Numbered from the stretch's first letter, positions 1-8,251 are shown. The stretch: 64,000 nt of DNA from Clostridium sp. (GCA_031272895.1 JAISSW010000007.1:1-64000); one strand, 5' to 3'. Notes: a model not told the origin generated them from the sequence alone. Numbers and translations: made by a program.

Positions 1-1485
1 GACGAGCAGCTTACAAGCTACGAGGCGCAGGTGGACTACTACACCAAGTTCATCAAGAGCCGCGAGGACTGGGAATTCATTATGGTCTATACCGATGAGG
101 GTATATCGGCGGTGAACACTAAAAAGCGCGACGGCTTCAACCAGATGGTCGCCGATGCTCTGGCGGGTGGCATCGACCTTATCGTCACAAAGTCGGTCAG
201 CCGCTTTGCCCGAAACACGGTGGACAGCCTTACAACCGTCCGAAAACTCAAGGAAAAAGGCGTAGAGGTCTGGTTTGAGAAAGAAAATATTTACACGCTG
301 GACTCCAAGGGCGAGTTGCTCATTACGATAATGTCGAGCCTCGCTCAAGAGGAAAGCCGCTCCATTTCGGAAAACGTGACGTGGGGTCAGCGCAAACGGA
401 TGGCGGACGGCAAGGTGACGCTCCCATACGCGCAGTTCCTCGGCTACGAAAAGGGCGAGGACGGCTTGCCGCGGATTGTACCCGAAGAAGCCGAAACCAT
501 CAGGCTCATCTATCGCCTGTTCATGGAGGGCAAGACCTTCTCGGCAATCGCCAAATACCTGATTGGCCACGGCGTCCCGACGCCCGCCGGCAAGGAAAAA
601 TGGCAGGCTGTCGTGGTGCGGTCTATTTTGCAAAACGAGAAGTACAAAGGCCACGCGCTCATGCAAAAGACCTACTGCGCGAACTTCCTCACAAAGAAGA
701 TGGTCAAGAACACGGGGCAGGTTCAGCAATATTATGTAGAGGACAGCCATCCCGCCATCGTCGACCCCGACGAGTGGGACGCGGTGCAAGCCGAGATTGA
801 ACGCCGAAAGAACCTCGGCGCAATCGGTCGCTGCGGCAGCCCATTCTCTGGCAAAATCGTCTGCGGCGAATGCGGAGGGCTGTTCGGCAAAAAGGTCTGG
901 GGCAGCTATAAGGACGACAAGACCTACCGCCGAGAGGTCTACCAGTGCAACGAGAAGTACAAGCGCAAGGGTAAAGGCGGTCGGCAATGCGGGACGCCCT
1001 TTGTGACAGAGGAAGACATCAAGGCTCGCTTCCTCGTGGCGTTCAACCGTCTGATGGAGAACCGCGACGGGCTTATCGAGGATTGCCGCTTGGCACAGGC
1101 CGCCATAAGCAACACGGCGGCGATTGACGCTGAAATCGAGGAACTGCGCCGCGAGATTGAGGTGGTCGCTGAACTCTCCCGCAAGGCAATCTACGAGAAC
1201 GCCCGAACCGCCCAGAACCAAGACGAATTCAATGAGCGCAACGACGGTTACCTCGACCGCCACCGCAAAGCCTCGGAGAGGGTTGACGCACTGGAAGCCG
1301 CCAAGCGGGAGCGGCTCGCCAAGGGCAAAATCCTCGACCGCTTTATCCTCGACATCGAGAAGCGCCCGCTCGTCCTCGCCGAGTTTGACGAGACGGTCTG
1401 GCTGACCACAGTCGACCGCGTGACCGTCGCCGCCAACGGCGCGATGACATTCACCTTCCGCAACGGCGCGGAAGTCACCGCATAG
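1..1485 (+). CDS. Large serine recombinase, 5'-truncated by window edge
   Basis: Site-specific recombinase of the large serine (TndX/Tn4451-like) type that would excise and integrate a mobile element. The reading frame is open from base 1, so the start codon and the N-terminal part of the catalytic domain, including the nucleophilic serine, lie outside the window; a GTG at 31 is not a credible start. What is present: the rest of the resolvase domain (motif TKSVSRFARN, then SSLAQEESRSISENV), the recombinase domain (GYEKGEDGLPRIVPEEAETI, then WQAVVVRSILQNEKYKGH), and a zinc-ribbon segment with Cys pairs (CGECGG and, about 40 residues on, YQCN...RQCGTPF), followed by a coiled-coil-rich C-terminus. 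It ends at TAG 1483-1485 just before a good terminator. It marks the right end of an integrated element lying mostly to the left of the window. Family call is strong; the exact element type is unknown. Confidence 0.93.
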   Translation, partial: DEQLTSYEAQVDYYTKFIKSREDWEFIMVYTDEGISAVNTKKRDGFNQMVADALAGGIDLIVTKSVSRFARNTVDSLTTVRKLKEKGVEVWFEKENIYTLDSKGELLITIMSSLAQEESRSISENVTWGQRKRMADGKVTLPYAQFLGYEKGEDGLPRIVPEEAETIRLIYRLFMEGKTFSAIAKYLIGHGVPTPAGKEKWQAVVVRSILQNEKYKGHALMQKTYCANFLTKKMVKNTGQVQQYYVEDSHPAIVDPDEWDAVQAEIERRKNLGAIGRCGSPFSGKIVCGECGGLFGKKVWGSYKDDKTYRREVYQCNEKYKRKGKGGRQCGTPFVTEEDIKARFLVAFNRLMENRDGLIEDCRLAQAAISNTAAIDAEIEELRREIEVVAELSRKAIYENARTAQNQDEFNERNDGYLDRHRKASERVDALEAAKRERLAKGKILDRFILDIEKRPLVLAEFDETVWLTTVDRVTVAANGAMTFTFRNGAEVTA

Positions 1486-1502
1486 ACATCTGAAAATCCA
1501 CG

Positions 1503-1528
1503 GCTCGCCTTACGGGGCGGGCTTTTTT
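1503..1528 (+). terminator. Intrinsic terminator after the recombinase
   Basis: GCTCGCC (1503-1509) pairs with GGCGGGC (1516-1522), 7 bp with one U-G, loop of 6, followed by six T. It lies 18 bases after the recombinase stop. Confidence 0.8.
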
Positions 1529-1818
1529 CATACCCAAAACGACCGCAAATTCAGCCAGTTTCAAAAGTTTGAAAAACATCGGCAACATTGCCGCAAATCG
1601 TAAAATTTGAACACCCCTGACCGTCAAATCGTAAAAAGTCACCTGAAAGCCGCCAAGGTTCGTGTCAAGTGTTCGCCGAAAAACGCCCTCGACCCTAATC
1701 ATCTTTTCATACAGGCAAAAACGCAGATAACCCGAAAGTGGCTTGTTTCAAGCACTTTCGGGCTATGTGTGAACCATCTACCGACAAAATTTCTTTTATC
1801 AATAGATGGTAGATGTTA
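1529..1818. other. Gene-free stretch between recombinase and tRNA-Ser
   Basis: About 290 bases with no credible gene. It holds a near-perfect hairpin at 1731-1762 and an inverted pair ACCATCTA (1773-1780) / TAGATGGT (1803-1810). The right boundary (att site) of the recombinase-bearing element probably lies here or in the tRNA 3' end, but I could not identify the second copy needed to define it. Confidence 0.5.
1731..1762 (-). repeat. Long hairpin, possible tRNA-Ser terminator or element-end structure
   Basis: CCCGAAAGTG (1731-1740) pairs perfectly with CACTTTCGGG (1753-1762), and the inner GCTTG/CAAG extends the stem with a bulge. Read on the minus strand it lies about 60 bases past the tRNA-Ser 3' end and is followed by a T-rich run containing TTTTT, so it may terminate the tRNA transcript. 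It could equally be a recombination-site feature of the adjacent element. Confidence 0.5.
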
Positions 1819-1910
1819 TGGCGGAGATGGAGAGATTCGAACTCTCGAGGAGCTTTTAACCCCTACACGATTTCCAGTCGTGCGCCCTCGACCAACTAGG
1901 CGACATCTCC
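1819..1910 (-). tRNA. tRNA-Ser (anticodon GGA), CCA encoded
   Basis: On the minus strand the acceptor GGAGATG pairs with CATCTCC, followed by discriminator G and an encoded CCA (1821-1819). The anticodon stem CACGA/TCGTG holds loop CTGGAAA, giving GGA. A long variable arm, as expected for class II tRNA-Ser, precedes the T arm with GTTCGAATC. The 3' end faces the recombinase, so this tRNA is a plausible integration landmark. Confidence 0.95.
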
Positions 1911-1926
1911 GAATACCAGCTTGGGA

Positions 1927-1955
1927 ATTATAACACATTTGCGCGGATATGTCAA
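1927..1955 (-). promoter_or_regulatory. Promoter of tRNA-Ser
   Basis: Minus-strand TTGACA (1955-1950), 17-bp spacer, TATAAT (1932-1927); both hexamers match consensus. The tRNA 5' end (1910) is 16 bases past the -10. Confidence 0.85.
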
Positions 1956-2059
1956 ATCCCGCCCATAAAGCTGTGGCAAAACGAATTGGCTATTAACACT
2001 CCCGCATAAACAGCGCCTGCCCGCGCAAACTAACGCCAACACTTTGCGGGGGAGGGGCT

Positions 2060-2776
2060 ATGGACAGACGGCAAATTTTGCCGGATACCCCCGCGCCTGA
2101 GTTGCCGGAGCTTCCCGACAGCACGGACGACACGCCGGGCACACCGCAGCCGCTTTCCTGCGTCACGGTGGAAAAGGATGGTCATGCTTTCCACTGCCTG
2201 ACAATTATCGGTCAGATTGAGGGGCATTATTTTCTTCCCGCGCAAAATAAAACCACGAAGTACGAGCAGCTTATCCCACAGCTTGTCGCCATTGAACAGA
2301 GCGCGGAAATCGAGGGCTTGCTGCTTATCCTTAACACAGTCGGCGGCGATGTTGAGGCGGGGTTAGCCATAGCTGAGCTTGTGGCGGGCATGAAAAAGCC
2401 CACCGTGTCCTTGGTGCTGGGCGGAGGTCATTCAATCGGCGTTCCCCTTGCCGTCGCCGCAAAGCGCAGCTTTATTGCCCCCTCCGCAACAATGACCGTA
2501 CACCCTGTGCGCATGAATGGTATGGTGCTGGGCGTCTCCCAAACGCTGGCGTATTTTGAGCGTATGCAGGAGCGCATAGTGCGCTTTGTTTCGCAGCATT
2601 CCAAAATGAGCGCTGACAGGTTCCGCGAGCTTATGCTTACCACGGGTCAGCTTGTTATGGACGTGGGTACCGCTCTGGGCGGGGAGGAGGCGGTCACAGA
2701 GGGTCTGATTGACCGGGTGGGAACCATGGGCGATGCCTTGGATTCGCTTGTGGGGCAAATCGCCCGGGACGCTTGA
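2060..2776 (+). CDS. tepA: TepA-like ClpP-class serine peptidase
   Basis: Cytosolic member of the ClpP/SppA clan, closest in sequence to the Bacillus translocation-enhancing protein TepA (YmfB). The first 45 residues are acidic and Pro-rich with no recognisable domain. The core follows from [20 protein letters not shown] (about 49-68), with [16 protein letters not shown] at about 91-106, the nucleophile motif GGGHSIGVP (Ser125) and the MTVHP motif (His148). These keep the Ser/His arrangement of the family, so it is probably active. The 238-residue length fits. The ATG at 2060 follows a GGGGGAGGGG ribosome site. No good promoter is visible upstream. Its stop codon lies inside the -35 box of the ksgA promoter. 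A role in protein export or quality control is family-based inference. Confidence 0.88.
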   Translation: MDRRQILPDTPAPELPELPDSTDDTPGTPQPLSCVTVEKDGHAFHCLTIIGQIEGHYFLPAQNKTTKYEQLIPQLVAIEQSAEIEGLLLILNTVGGDVEAGLAIAELVAGMKKPTVSLVLGGGHSIGVPLAVAAKRSFIAPSATMTVHPVRMNGMVLGVSQTLAYFERMQERIVRFVSQHSKMSADRFRELMLTTGQLVMDVGTALGGEEAVTEGLIDRVGTMGDALDSLVGQIARDA

Positions 2777-2801
2777 CATTTTTTGCGCACACTGTTATAA
2801 T
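2773..2801 (+). promoter_or_regulatory. Consensus promoter of ksgA overlapping the tepA stop
   Basis: TTGACA at 2773-2778, exactly 17 bp, TATAAT at 2796-2801: a perfect sigma-A promoter. The tepA TGA (2774-2776) is inside the -35. The ksgA ATG begins only 8 bases after the -10, so the transcript would start at or next to the A of the start codon. Confidence 0.9.
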
Positions 2802-2809
2802 CCCTTGGT

Positions 2810-3667
2810 ATGGAGTATGATTTAACCGACCTTAGGGTGATAAAGAGCGTTTTGTCCCGCCACGGCTTTGCTTTTGCCAAGCGGCTGGGGCAGAATTTTT
2901 TGGTCAACCCAAGCGTTTGTCCGCGCATGGCTGAGCTTGCGGAAATTGACGGCGCGGACGTGCTGGAGATAGGTCCGGGAGTGGGTGTCCTTACCGTTCA
3001 GCTGGCGCGCAGGGCAAGCAGGGTCCTTGCGGTGGAGCTTGACGCAAAGCTGCTGCCCGTGTTGGAGGAAACCCTTGCCCCGTACAATAACATAAAGGTC
3101 ATTCATGGCGATATACTTAAGCTGGACCTGCAAAGGCTGATATGTGAACAGCTTGGCGGAGAGAGCAAGCGCCTTTGTGTGTGCGCCAACCTGCCCTATT
3201 ACATAACCTCGCCGATTTTAATGGGCCTGTTAGAAAGCCGCCTGCCGTTTGAGTCAATAACTGTTTTGGTACAAAAGGAGGCGGCGCAGAGAATTTGCGC
3301 TCCAATGGGCAGCCGAGAGTGCGGGGCAATCACTGCCGCCGTGCGTTATTATGCCCGACCAAGGCTGATGTTTACCGTTTCACCCGGCTCATTTTACCCG
3401 CCGCCAAAGGTGGAAAGTGCTGTTCTGCGGCTGGAGCTTTTGAAGGAGCCGCCCGTAGCAATAAGCAGCGAAAAAGCCTTTTTTGCCGTCGTCAAGGCGG
3501 CGTTTGCCCAACGCAGGAAAACGCTGCCCAACGCCCTCAGCTCCGGCTTGGGTATTACAAAGGAGAGAGCGGCTGCGGCGCTGGGACAGGCGCAGGTGCC
3601 GCTCAATGCCCGCGCGGAGCAGCTGCTTTTGCAGGATTTTGCCGCAATAAGCGCCGCGCTGGGGTAA
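2810..3667 (+). CDS. ksgA: 16S rRNA dimethyladenosine transferase (RsmA/KsgA)
   Basis: Dimethylates two adjacent adenines in the 3' terminal helix of 16S rRNA using SAM, late in small-subunit assembly. The sequence shows the family start (LSRHGFAFAKRLGQNFLVN), the SAM-binding motif LEIGPGVGVLT, the acidic ELDAKL and the catalytic NLPYYITSPI; the 285-residue length is normal. The N-terminus matches family proteins when started at ATG 2810, but there is no ribosome-binding site because the consensus promoter -10 ends at 2801, so translation of a leaderless message is likely. A later in-frame GTG (2837) has no ribosome site and would cut into the conserved N-terminus. It is followed 56 bases later by the Ca2+ ATPase. 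Confidence 0.96.
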   Translation: MEYDLTDLRVIKSVLSRHGFAFAKRLGQNFLVNPSVCPRMAELAEIDGADVLEIGPGVGVLTVQLARRASRVLAVELDAKLLPVLEETLAPYNNIKVIHGDILKLDLQRLICEQLGGESKRLCVCANLPYYITSPILMGLLESRLPFESITVLVQKEAAQRICAPMGSRECGAITAAVRYYARPRLMFTVSPGSFYPPPKVESAVLRLELLKEPPVAISSEKAFFAVVKAAFAQRRKTLPNALSSGLGITKERAAAALGQAQVPLNARAEQLLLQDFAAISAALG

Positions 3668-3723
3668 GCATACCCGCAACATAACACAGCATATCCTTAG
3701 GCAAAACGGAACGGGGTTTGTCT

Positions 3724-6348
3724 ATGGATTTCCATGCTATGGGCGCACAGGAATGTATAAAGGAGCTGCGGGGGGACGGAGCAAACGGGCTTACCGACGC
3801 AGAGGCAAAGCGCCGCCTTAGCCGCTATGGCAAGAACGAACTGCGTGGGCAAAAGCCGCGCGGCTTTTTTTGCGTGTTCATAAGCCAATTCAAGGATTTT
3901 ATGCTGCTGATTCTGCTTGCCGCCGCGGGGATTTCCTTTGCGACAGCCCTGCTGGAGGAGGGCGGCGATTACCTTGACCCGATTGTGATTTTGGTTATTG
4001 TGGTGCTTAACGCCCTGGTCAGCGCCGCGCAGGAAAGACGGGCTCAAAAATCCCTGCAGGCGCTCAAGGCAATGGGTGCGCCCCGTGCCACGGTGCTTCG
4101 CGGAGGGCGAGAGCGCTCAATACCCGCGGCGGAAGTAGTGCCGGGGGATATAGTATGCCTGCGCGCGGGCGACCTTGTGCCGACTGACTGCCGTGTTTTG
4201 GATTCCGTGGGGCTGCGTACACAAGAGAGCGCACTGACCGGTGAGAGCCTGCCGACGGACAAAGCCCCGGCAAGGCTAAACGCGGCTTGCCCCCTTGCCG
4301 AGCGCAGGAATATGCTTTTTTCTTCTACGGAGGTGGCGGCGGGGCATGGGAGGGGCTTGGTGGTCGGCACAGGCATGAACACAGAGCTTGGGAAAATTGC
4401 AAAAATGCTTGGAGAAGAAGAATCGCCGCAAACCCCGCTGCAAAAACGCTTGGTTAAGGTCGGCAAGCTGTTGAGCCTGCTGGCGTTGGCTATTTGTGCT
4501 TTGATTTTTGTCGTCCACCTGCTGCAAAGGCAAAGCATAATGAACTCCTTCCTGCTGGCGGTCAGTCTTGCCGTCGCCGCCGTACCGGAGGGCTTGCCCG
4601 CAACGGTTACGGTGGTGCTTTCCTTGGGGGTACAGCGCATGGCGCGCCGCGGGGCGGTGCTGCGCTCCCTTACGGCGGTGGAGGCGCTGGGAACGGCGAC
4701 GGTTATATGCTCCGATAAAACGGGTACGCTTACGCAAAACCAAATGAGAGTAACTCGCTTGCTTGGCGGCGACGGGCACGAGCTGGAGCAATACAGCCCC
4801 GCCGCCATGGAGCTTTTGAAAATAGCCTGCCTGTGCAACAACGCCCGGCTAAGCGCCAAGGGTGCCGTGGGCGAGGCAACCGAAAAGGCTATACTGCTTG
4901 CCGCGCGGCGTTCGCTCAAGCTTGAGGAGCTGCGGCGCGGCTATCCCCGTGTTGACGAGAATCCGTTTAGCTCCGCGCGCAAGATGATGTCAACCCTCCA
5001 CCGCGACGGCAGTGGGTATTTGCTTGCCTGCAAGGGTGCGCCGGACGTGCTTTTGCCGCACTGCGGGACGGCTGTGCTTGCCAACGGCGAAGCAGCTATT
5101 ACACCGGAGGGGCGGCAGTTAATAGCGGCAAGGGTAGCCGCCCTTGCGGGGGAAGGACTGCGGGTGCTTGCCGTTGCAAGGCGCAAGACCGAGCGCCGCG
5201 ATATACAGGAGGAGGAGCTGTGCTTTTGCGGGCTGATAGCAATGCAGGACCCTCCCCGCGAGGGCGTAAAGCAGGCTGTGGAAACCTGCCGCATGGCGGG
5301 CATAACACCCATAATGATTACCGGCGACCACGCGGGCACGGCGCTGGCAATAGCAAGTCAGCTTGGAATCGCGCACAACAGGGGAAGCTTGGTGACAGGG
5401 CGTGAGCTTGACGAAATGGACGGCAGACAGCTTGAAGAGCGGCTATCGTCCGCAAGGGTATTCGCCCGTGTTACGCCGGAGCATAAGCTGCGCATAGTTA
5501 AGGCTTTGCGGGCGCGGGGAGAGGTGGTTGCCATGACGGGCGACGGTGTTAACGACGCGCCGGCGCTTAAGGCGGCGGATATAGGCTGCGCAATGGGCCG
5601 CGGCGGCACGGAGGTTGCAAAAAGCGCTTCGGACATGGTCTTGACGGACGACAATTTCTCCACAATCGTTGCGGCGGTGGAGGAGGGGAGGGGAATTTAC
5701 GACAACATAAAAAAGGCTGTTCATTTTCTGCTTGGCTGCAACATAGGAGAAATTTTGCTGATTCTCCTCGCTACGCTGCTGGGAATGCCGGCGCCGCTGC
5801 TGCCGATACAGCTGCTGCTTGTCAATTTAGTTACGGATTCCCTGCCTGCCATGGCGCTTGGCACTGAGCCAAAGGCGCGGGACATAATGGAGCGCAAGCC
5901 TATACCGCCGAAGCGAAGCCTATTTGCGGGGGGCTTGGGGCTTGCCGTCGCGCTGGAGGGCTGCCTGATTGCCCTGCTTTCGCTGGCGGCCTTCAGCTTG
6001 GGCTGCGGTGTGCTTGGAGGAAGCCTGACAGTGGGCAGAACCATGTGCTTTGCGACGCTAAGCCTGAGCGAGCTGGTGCATACCCTTAATATGCGCTCCG
6101 AGGGCAGTGCGCTGCGGGCGGGGCTTTTCAAAAACAGGGCGCTCTTGGCGGCCATTGCCGTCTGTGCGTTGCTGCAGCTTGCCGTAATTAGCCTGCCGGA
6201 GCTTGCGGGTGTGTTTGCGTCCTGCCCGCTTAACGGCGCACAATGGCTTGTTGTCGGGGGGTTATCGCTGGCGCCGCTTGCCCTTATGGAGCTGATAAAG
6301 CTGCTCTCAAACGGCGCAAGTAGGGGGAAATTTGCAAAAAACGCTTGA
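3724..6348 (+). CDS. Calcium-type P-type ATPase (P2A)
   Basis: Integral membrane cation pump, most like bacterial SERCA/PMCA-type Ca2+ exporters. Starting at ATG 3724 it has 874 residues; the frame is also open from a TTG at 3718. In order: cation-ATPase N-domain (MGAQECIKEL...GLTDAEAKRRLSRYG), two membrane helices, actuator domain with LTGES, helices 3-4 with the ion-binding PEGLPA motif, phosphorylation site DKTGTLT, nucleotide domain, hinge TGDGVNDAPALKAADIG, then C-terminal helices including NLVTDSLPA. PEGLPA and NxxTD favour Ca2+ over heavy metals or K+. The gene reaches to within the next promoter: the ilv promoter -35 overlaps its stop region. Confidence 0.92.
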   Translation: MDFHAMGAQECIKELRGDGANGLTDAEAKRRLSRYGKNELRGQKPRGFFCVFISQFKDFMLLILLAAAGISFATALLEEGGDYLDPIVILVIVVLNALVSAAQERRAQKSLQALKAMGAPRATVLRGGRERSIPAAEVVPGDIVCLRAGDLVPTDCRVLDSVGLRTQESALTGESLPTDKAPARLNAACPLAERRNMLFSSTEVAAGHGRGLVVGTGMNTELGKIAKMLGEEESPQTPLQKRLVKVGKLLSLLALAICALIFVVHLLQRQSIMNSFLLAVSLAVAAVPEGLPATVTVVLSLGVQRMARRGAVLRSLTAVEALGTATVICSDKTGTLTQNQMRVTRLLGGDGHELEQYSPAAMELLKIACLCNNARLSAKGAVGEATEKAILLAARRSLKLEELRRGYPRVDENPFSSARKMMSTLHRDGSGYLLACKGAPDVLLPHCGTAVLANGEAAITPEGRQLIAARVAALAGEGLRVLAVARRKTERRDIQEEELCFCGLIAMQDPPREGVKQAVETCRMAGITPIMITGDHAGTALAIASQLGIAHNRGSLVTGRELDEMDGRQLEERLSSARVFARVTPEHKLRIVKALRARGEVVAMTGDGVNDAPALKAADIGCAMGRGGTEVAKSASDMVLTDDNFSTIVAAVEEGRGIYDNIKKAVHFLLGCNIGEILLILLATLLGMPAPLLPIQLLLVNLVTDSLPAMALGTEPKARDIMERKPIPPKRSLFAGGLGLAVALEGCLIALLSLAAFSLGCGVLGGSLTVGRTMCFATLSLSELVHTLNMRSEGSALRAGLFKNRALLAAIAVCALLQLAVISLPELAGVFASCPLNGAQWLVVGGLSLAPLALMELIKLLSNGASRGKFAKNA

Positions 6349-6373
6349 CAAAGCCGCACGCTTGTGTTATAAT
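6345..6373 (+). promoter_or_regulatory. Promoter of the ilv-leu operon
   Basis: TTGACA (6345-6350), 17-bp spacer, TATAAT (6368-6373): perfect consensus. The expected start near 6380 gives a leader of roughly 205 bases before ilvB. Confidence 0.92.
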
Positions 6374-6416
6374 ACGCGTCAATCACCGTAATCACTCTTT
6401 ACAAAAGGAATCTGTT

Positions 6417-6509
6417 ATGCAGTCATTTGCCCTCGTCCTTATTAGCTTGGCGCTAATCGTCATTATTGACATTAGTGCTTTAAGGCGTTGTGCGGTAAAG
6501 AGGACGTAA
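6417..6509 (+). CDS. ilv operon leader peptide (30 aa, Leu/Val/Ile-rich)
   Basis: A small open frame, ATG 6417 to TAA 6507-6509, with an AAAAGGA ribosome site 7-8 bases upstream. The 30 residues include LVLISLALIVIIDI (residues 6-19). In total 13 of 30 residues are branched-chain (5 Leu, 3 Val, 5 Ile), with Leu read through ctc, ctt, ttg, cta and tta. It lies between the operon promoter and an intrinsic terminator upstream of ilvB. This is the layout of ribosome-mediated attenuation: starvation for a branched-chain amino acid stalls the ribosome in the run and changes downstream RNA folding. Codons 21-23 (gct tta agg) also form one strand of the proposed antiterminator. The peptide itself probably has no other function. 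Expression is inferred. Confidence 0.82.
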   Translation: MQSFALVLISLALIVIIDISALRRCAVKRT

Positions 6510-6543
6510 CATGGTTTAACCACGGAACCAACCCCCTTGAGGC
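6477..6543 (+). promoter_or_regulatory. Proposed antiterminator pairing in the ilv leader
   Basis: GCTTTAAGG (6477-6485, inside the leader-peptide frame) can pair over 9 bp, two of them U-G, with CCTTGAGGC (6535-6543). The second strand is also the 5' arm of the terminator, so the two structures exclude each other. A ribosome stalled early in the Leu/Val/Ile run leaves 6477-6485 free; one that reaches the stop covers it. Confidence 0.65.
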
Positions 6544-6566
6544 ATACGCCGCAAGGGGGATTTTTT
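6532..6566 (+). terminator. Attenuator terminator upstream of ilvB
   Basis: CCCCCTTG (6532-6539) pairs with CAAGGGGG (6552-6559), extended by GGC (6541-6543) with GCC (6548-6550), then A and six T (6561-6566). It is a very strong intrinsic terminator placed before the first structural gene. No T-box consensus (GGTGGnACCGCG) is present. Confidence 0.92.
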
Positions 6567-6587
6567 ACAAGCCATAGGGAGTTACAG

Positions 6588-8240
6588 ATGAAAAGGAACG
6601 GCGCAAGGATTTTGATAGACACGCTGGTGGACCTGGGCGTTAAGACAGTGTTCGGCTACCCGGGCGGGGCGGTGCTTAATATTTATGACGAGCTGTACCT
6701 TAACAGTGAGCGCATAGCCCATGTGCTGGCGGCCCACGAGCAGGGCGCCGCCCACGCCGCTGACGGCTATGCCCGTGTGACCGGCAAACCGGGGGTTGTT
6801 ATTTCAACCAGCGGACCGGGGGCGACGAACCTTGTTACCGGCATAGCAAACGCCTATTTGGACTCTGTGCCGATGCTTGCAATAACGGGCAATGTGTCAA
6901 TCCCCCTGCTTGGGCGCGACAGCTTTCAGGAGGTCGACATTGTGGGCATAACCCAGCCCATAGTTAAGCATAGCTATATGGTTCGCCGCACGGAGGATTT
7001 GGAGAGAACAATCCGTGAGGCATACGCTCTGGCCCTCAGCGGCCGCCCCGGCCCCGTGCTGGTGGATATTCCCAAAAGCGTGCAAATAGACGAGGCGGAG
7101 TCAGTGCCGTATTCAAAGGACGACAGCGGGGCTTTGCCGAACCCTGCCGCCCTCCCTGAATTTGCAAAATGCTTAGAGCTTATCCGTGCCTGCGAGCGCC
7201 CCTGCCTTTATCTTGGCGGCGGTGTAATGCAAGCGAACGAGCAGGCGATTGCCCTTGCGGAAAAAATCGGCGCGCCTATTACGCTTTCGCTTATGGGGCT
7301 TGCCGCAGTGCCGCACAGCCACCCGCTTAACCTTGGAATGAGCGGTATGCACGGGCAGTACGCCGCATCTATGGCGCAGTCAAGGGCGGATTTGCTCATT
7401 GCCTGCGGGGTGCGCTTTTCTGATAGGGCGACGGGCAACACGGAAAAATTCGCCAAAAACCGCGCCATTATCCACATAGATATTGACGAGGCGGAGTTCG
7501 GCAAAAATGTTGCGCCGGGGGTCGCCCTGCACGGAGAGCTTTCGGCAGCGCTTTCCGCCTTGCTTGCCGCGGCGCCGCAAAAAAACAATGCCGCTTGGCT
7601 TGCCGAGCTGGAGGAATACAAAAAAATCAGCGCCGCCCAAAGCGAAATGGAGCTTAACCCGGCGTCCGTAATCCGAACCGTCCATGACTGCATTGAGGAC
7701 GACGGAGCGATAGTCGCCACGGACGTTGGGCAGCACCAAATGTGGGTCGCGCAGCACTATCCGTTCGAAAAGCCCCGCACGCTGCTGACCTCCGGCGGAC
7801 TGGGAACAATGGGCTTTGGTTTGGGCGCGGCAATCGGCGGTTGCGTTGCGGCGGGCAAAAAGCGAACGGTTCTTTTCACCTCCGACGGCAGCTTCGGCAT
7901 GAACCTAAACGAGCTTGCAACGGCGGTTTCTCAGGGCTTGCCGATTGTTATAATCCTGCTTAACAACGGCGTGCTGGGTATGGTGCGGCAGTGGCAGGCG
8001 GCCTTTTACGGTCAGCGCTTTTCCCAAACCACGCTGGGGCGTAAAACGGATTTCGTTGCCCTTACAAAAAGCTTTGGCGGTGTGGCGCAAAGGATAGGCA
8101 GCCTTGCGGAGCTGAGGGAAGCGCTTAAAAATTTGCCGGGTGACTGCCCGGCGCTGATTGAATGCCCCATTGACCCGGACGAGCGTGTTCTGCCGATGAT
8201 ACCGCCGGGCGGCTCAATCGAAAACATAATTCTTAATTAA
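6588..8240 (+). CDS. ilvB: Acetolactate synthase, catalytic subunit
   Basis: ThDP- and FAD-dependent enzyme joining two pyruvates to 2-acetolactate (valine/leucine) or pyruvate plus 2-oxobutyrate (isoleucine). Starting at ATG 6588 after ATAGGGAG it has 550 residues, typical for the family; the upstream in-frame TTG at 6537 lies in the terminator and is rejected. Visible: N-terminal ThDP domain (GYPGGAVLNIYDELY, then AHEQGAAHAADGYARVTGKP with the catalytic Glu), central FAD domain, and C-terminal ThDP motif SDGSFGMNLNELATA followed by LLNNGVLGMVRQWQ. The first ThDP-motif residue is Ser rather than the more usual Gly. It is the first gene of the nine-gene operon, with ilvN 11 bases downstream. 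Confidence 0.96.
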   Translation: MKRNGARILIDTLVDLGVKTVFGYPGGAVLNIYDELYLNSERIAHVLAAHEQGAAHAADGYARVTGKPGVVISTSGPGATNLVTGIANAYLDSVPMLAITGNVSIPLLGRDSFQEVDIVGITQPIVKHSYMVRRTEDLERTIREAYALALSGRPGPVLVDIPKSVQIDEAESVPYSKDDSGALPNPAALPEFAKCLELIRACERPCLYLGGGVMQANEQAIALAEKIGAPITLSLMGLAAVPHSHPLNLGMSGMHGQYAASMAQSRADLLIACGVRFSDRATGNTEKFAKNRAIIHIDIDEAEFGKNVAPGVALHGELSAALSALLAAAPQKNNAAWLAELEEYKKISAAQSEMELNPASVIRTVHDCIEDDGAIVATDVGQHQMWVAQHYPFEKPRTLLTSGGLGTMGFGLGAAIGGCVAAGKKRTVLFTSDGSFGMNLNELATAVSQGLPIVIILLNNGVLGMVRQWQAAFYGQRFSQTTLGRKTDFVALTKSFGGVAQRIGSLAELREALKNLPGDCPALIECPIDPDERVLPMIPPGGSIENIILN

Positions 8241-8251
8241 GGGAGAATCCA

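Noticed and set aside
1607-1933. Plus-strand open frame of 108 codons with the string GGDGEIRTLE
   Set aside because: It reads antisense through tRNA-Ser; this is a well-known false protein produced from tRNA-Ser complements.
6511-6531. Possible T-box leader upstream of ilvB (TGGTTTAACCACGGAACC resembles a T-box core loosely)
   Set aside because: The GGTGGnACCGCG core is absent, there is no room for a specifier stem, and a leader peptide with a terminator explains the region better.
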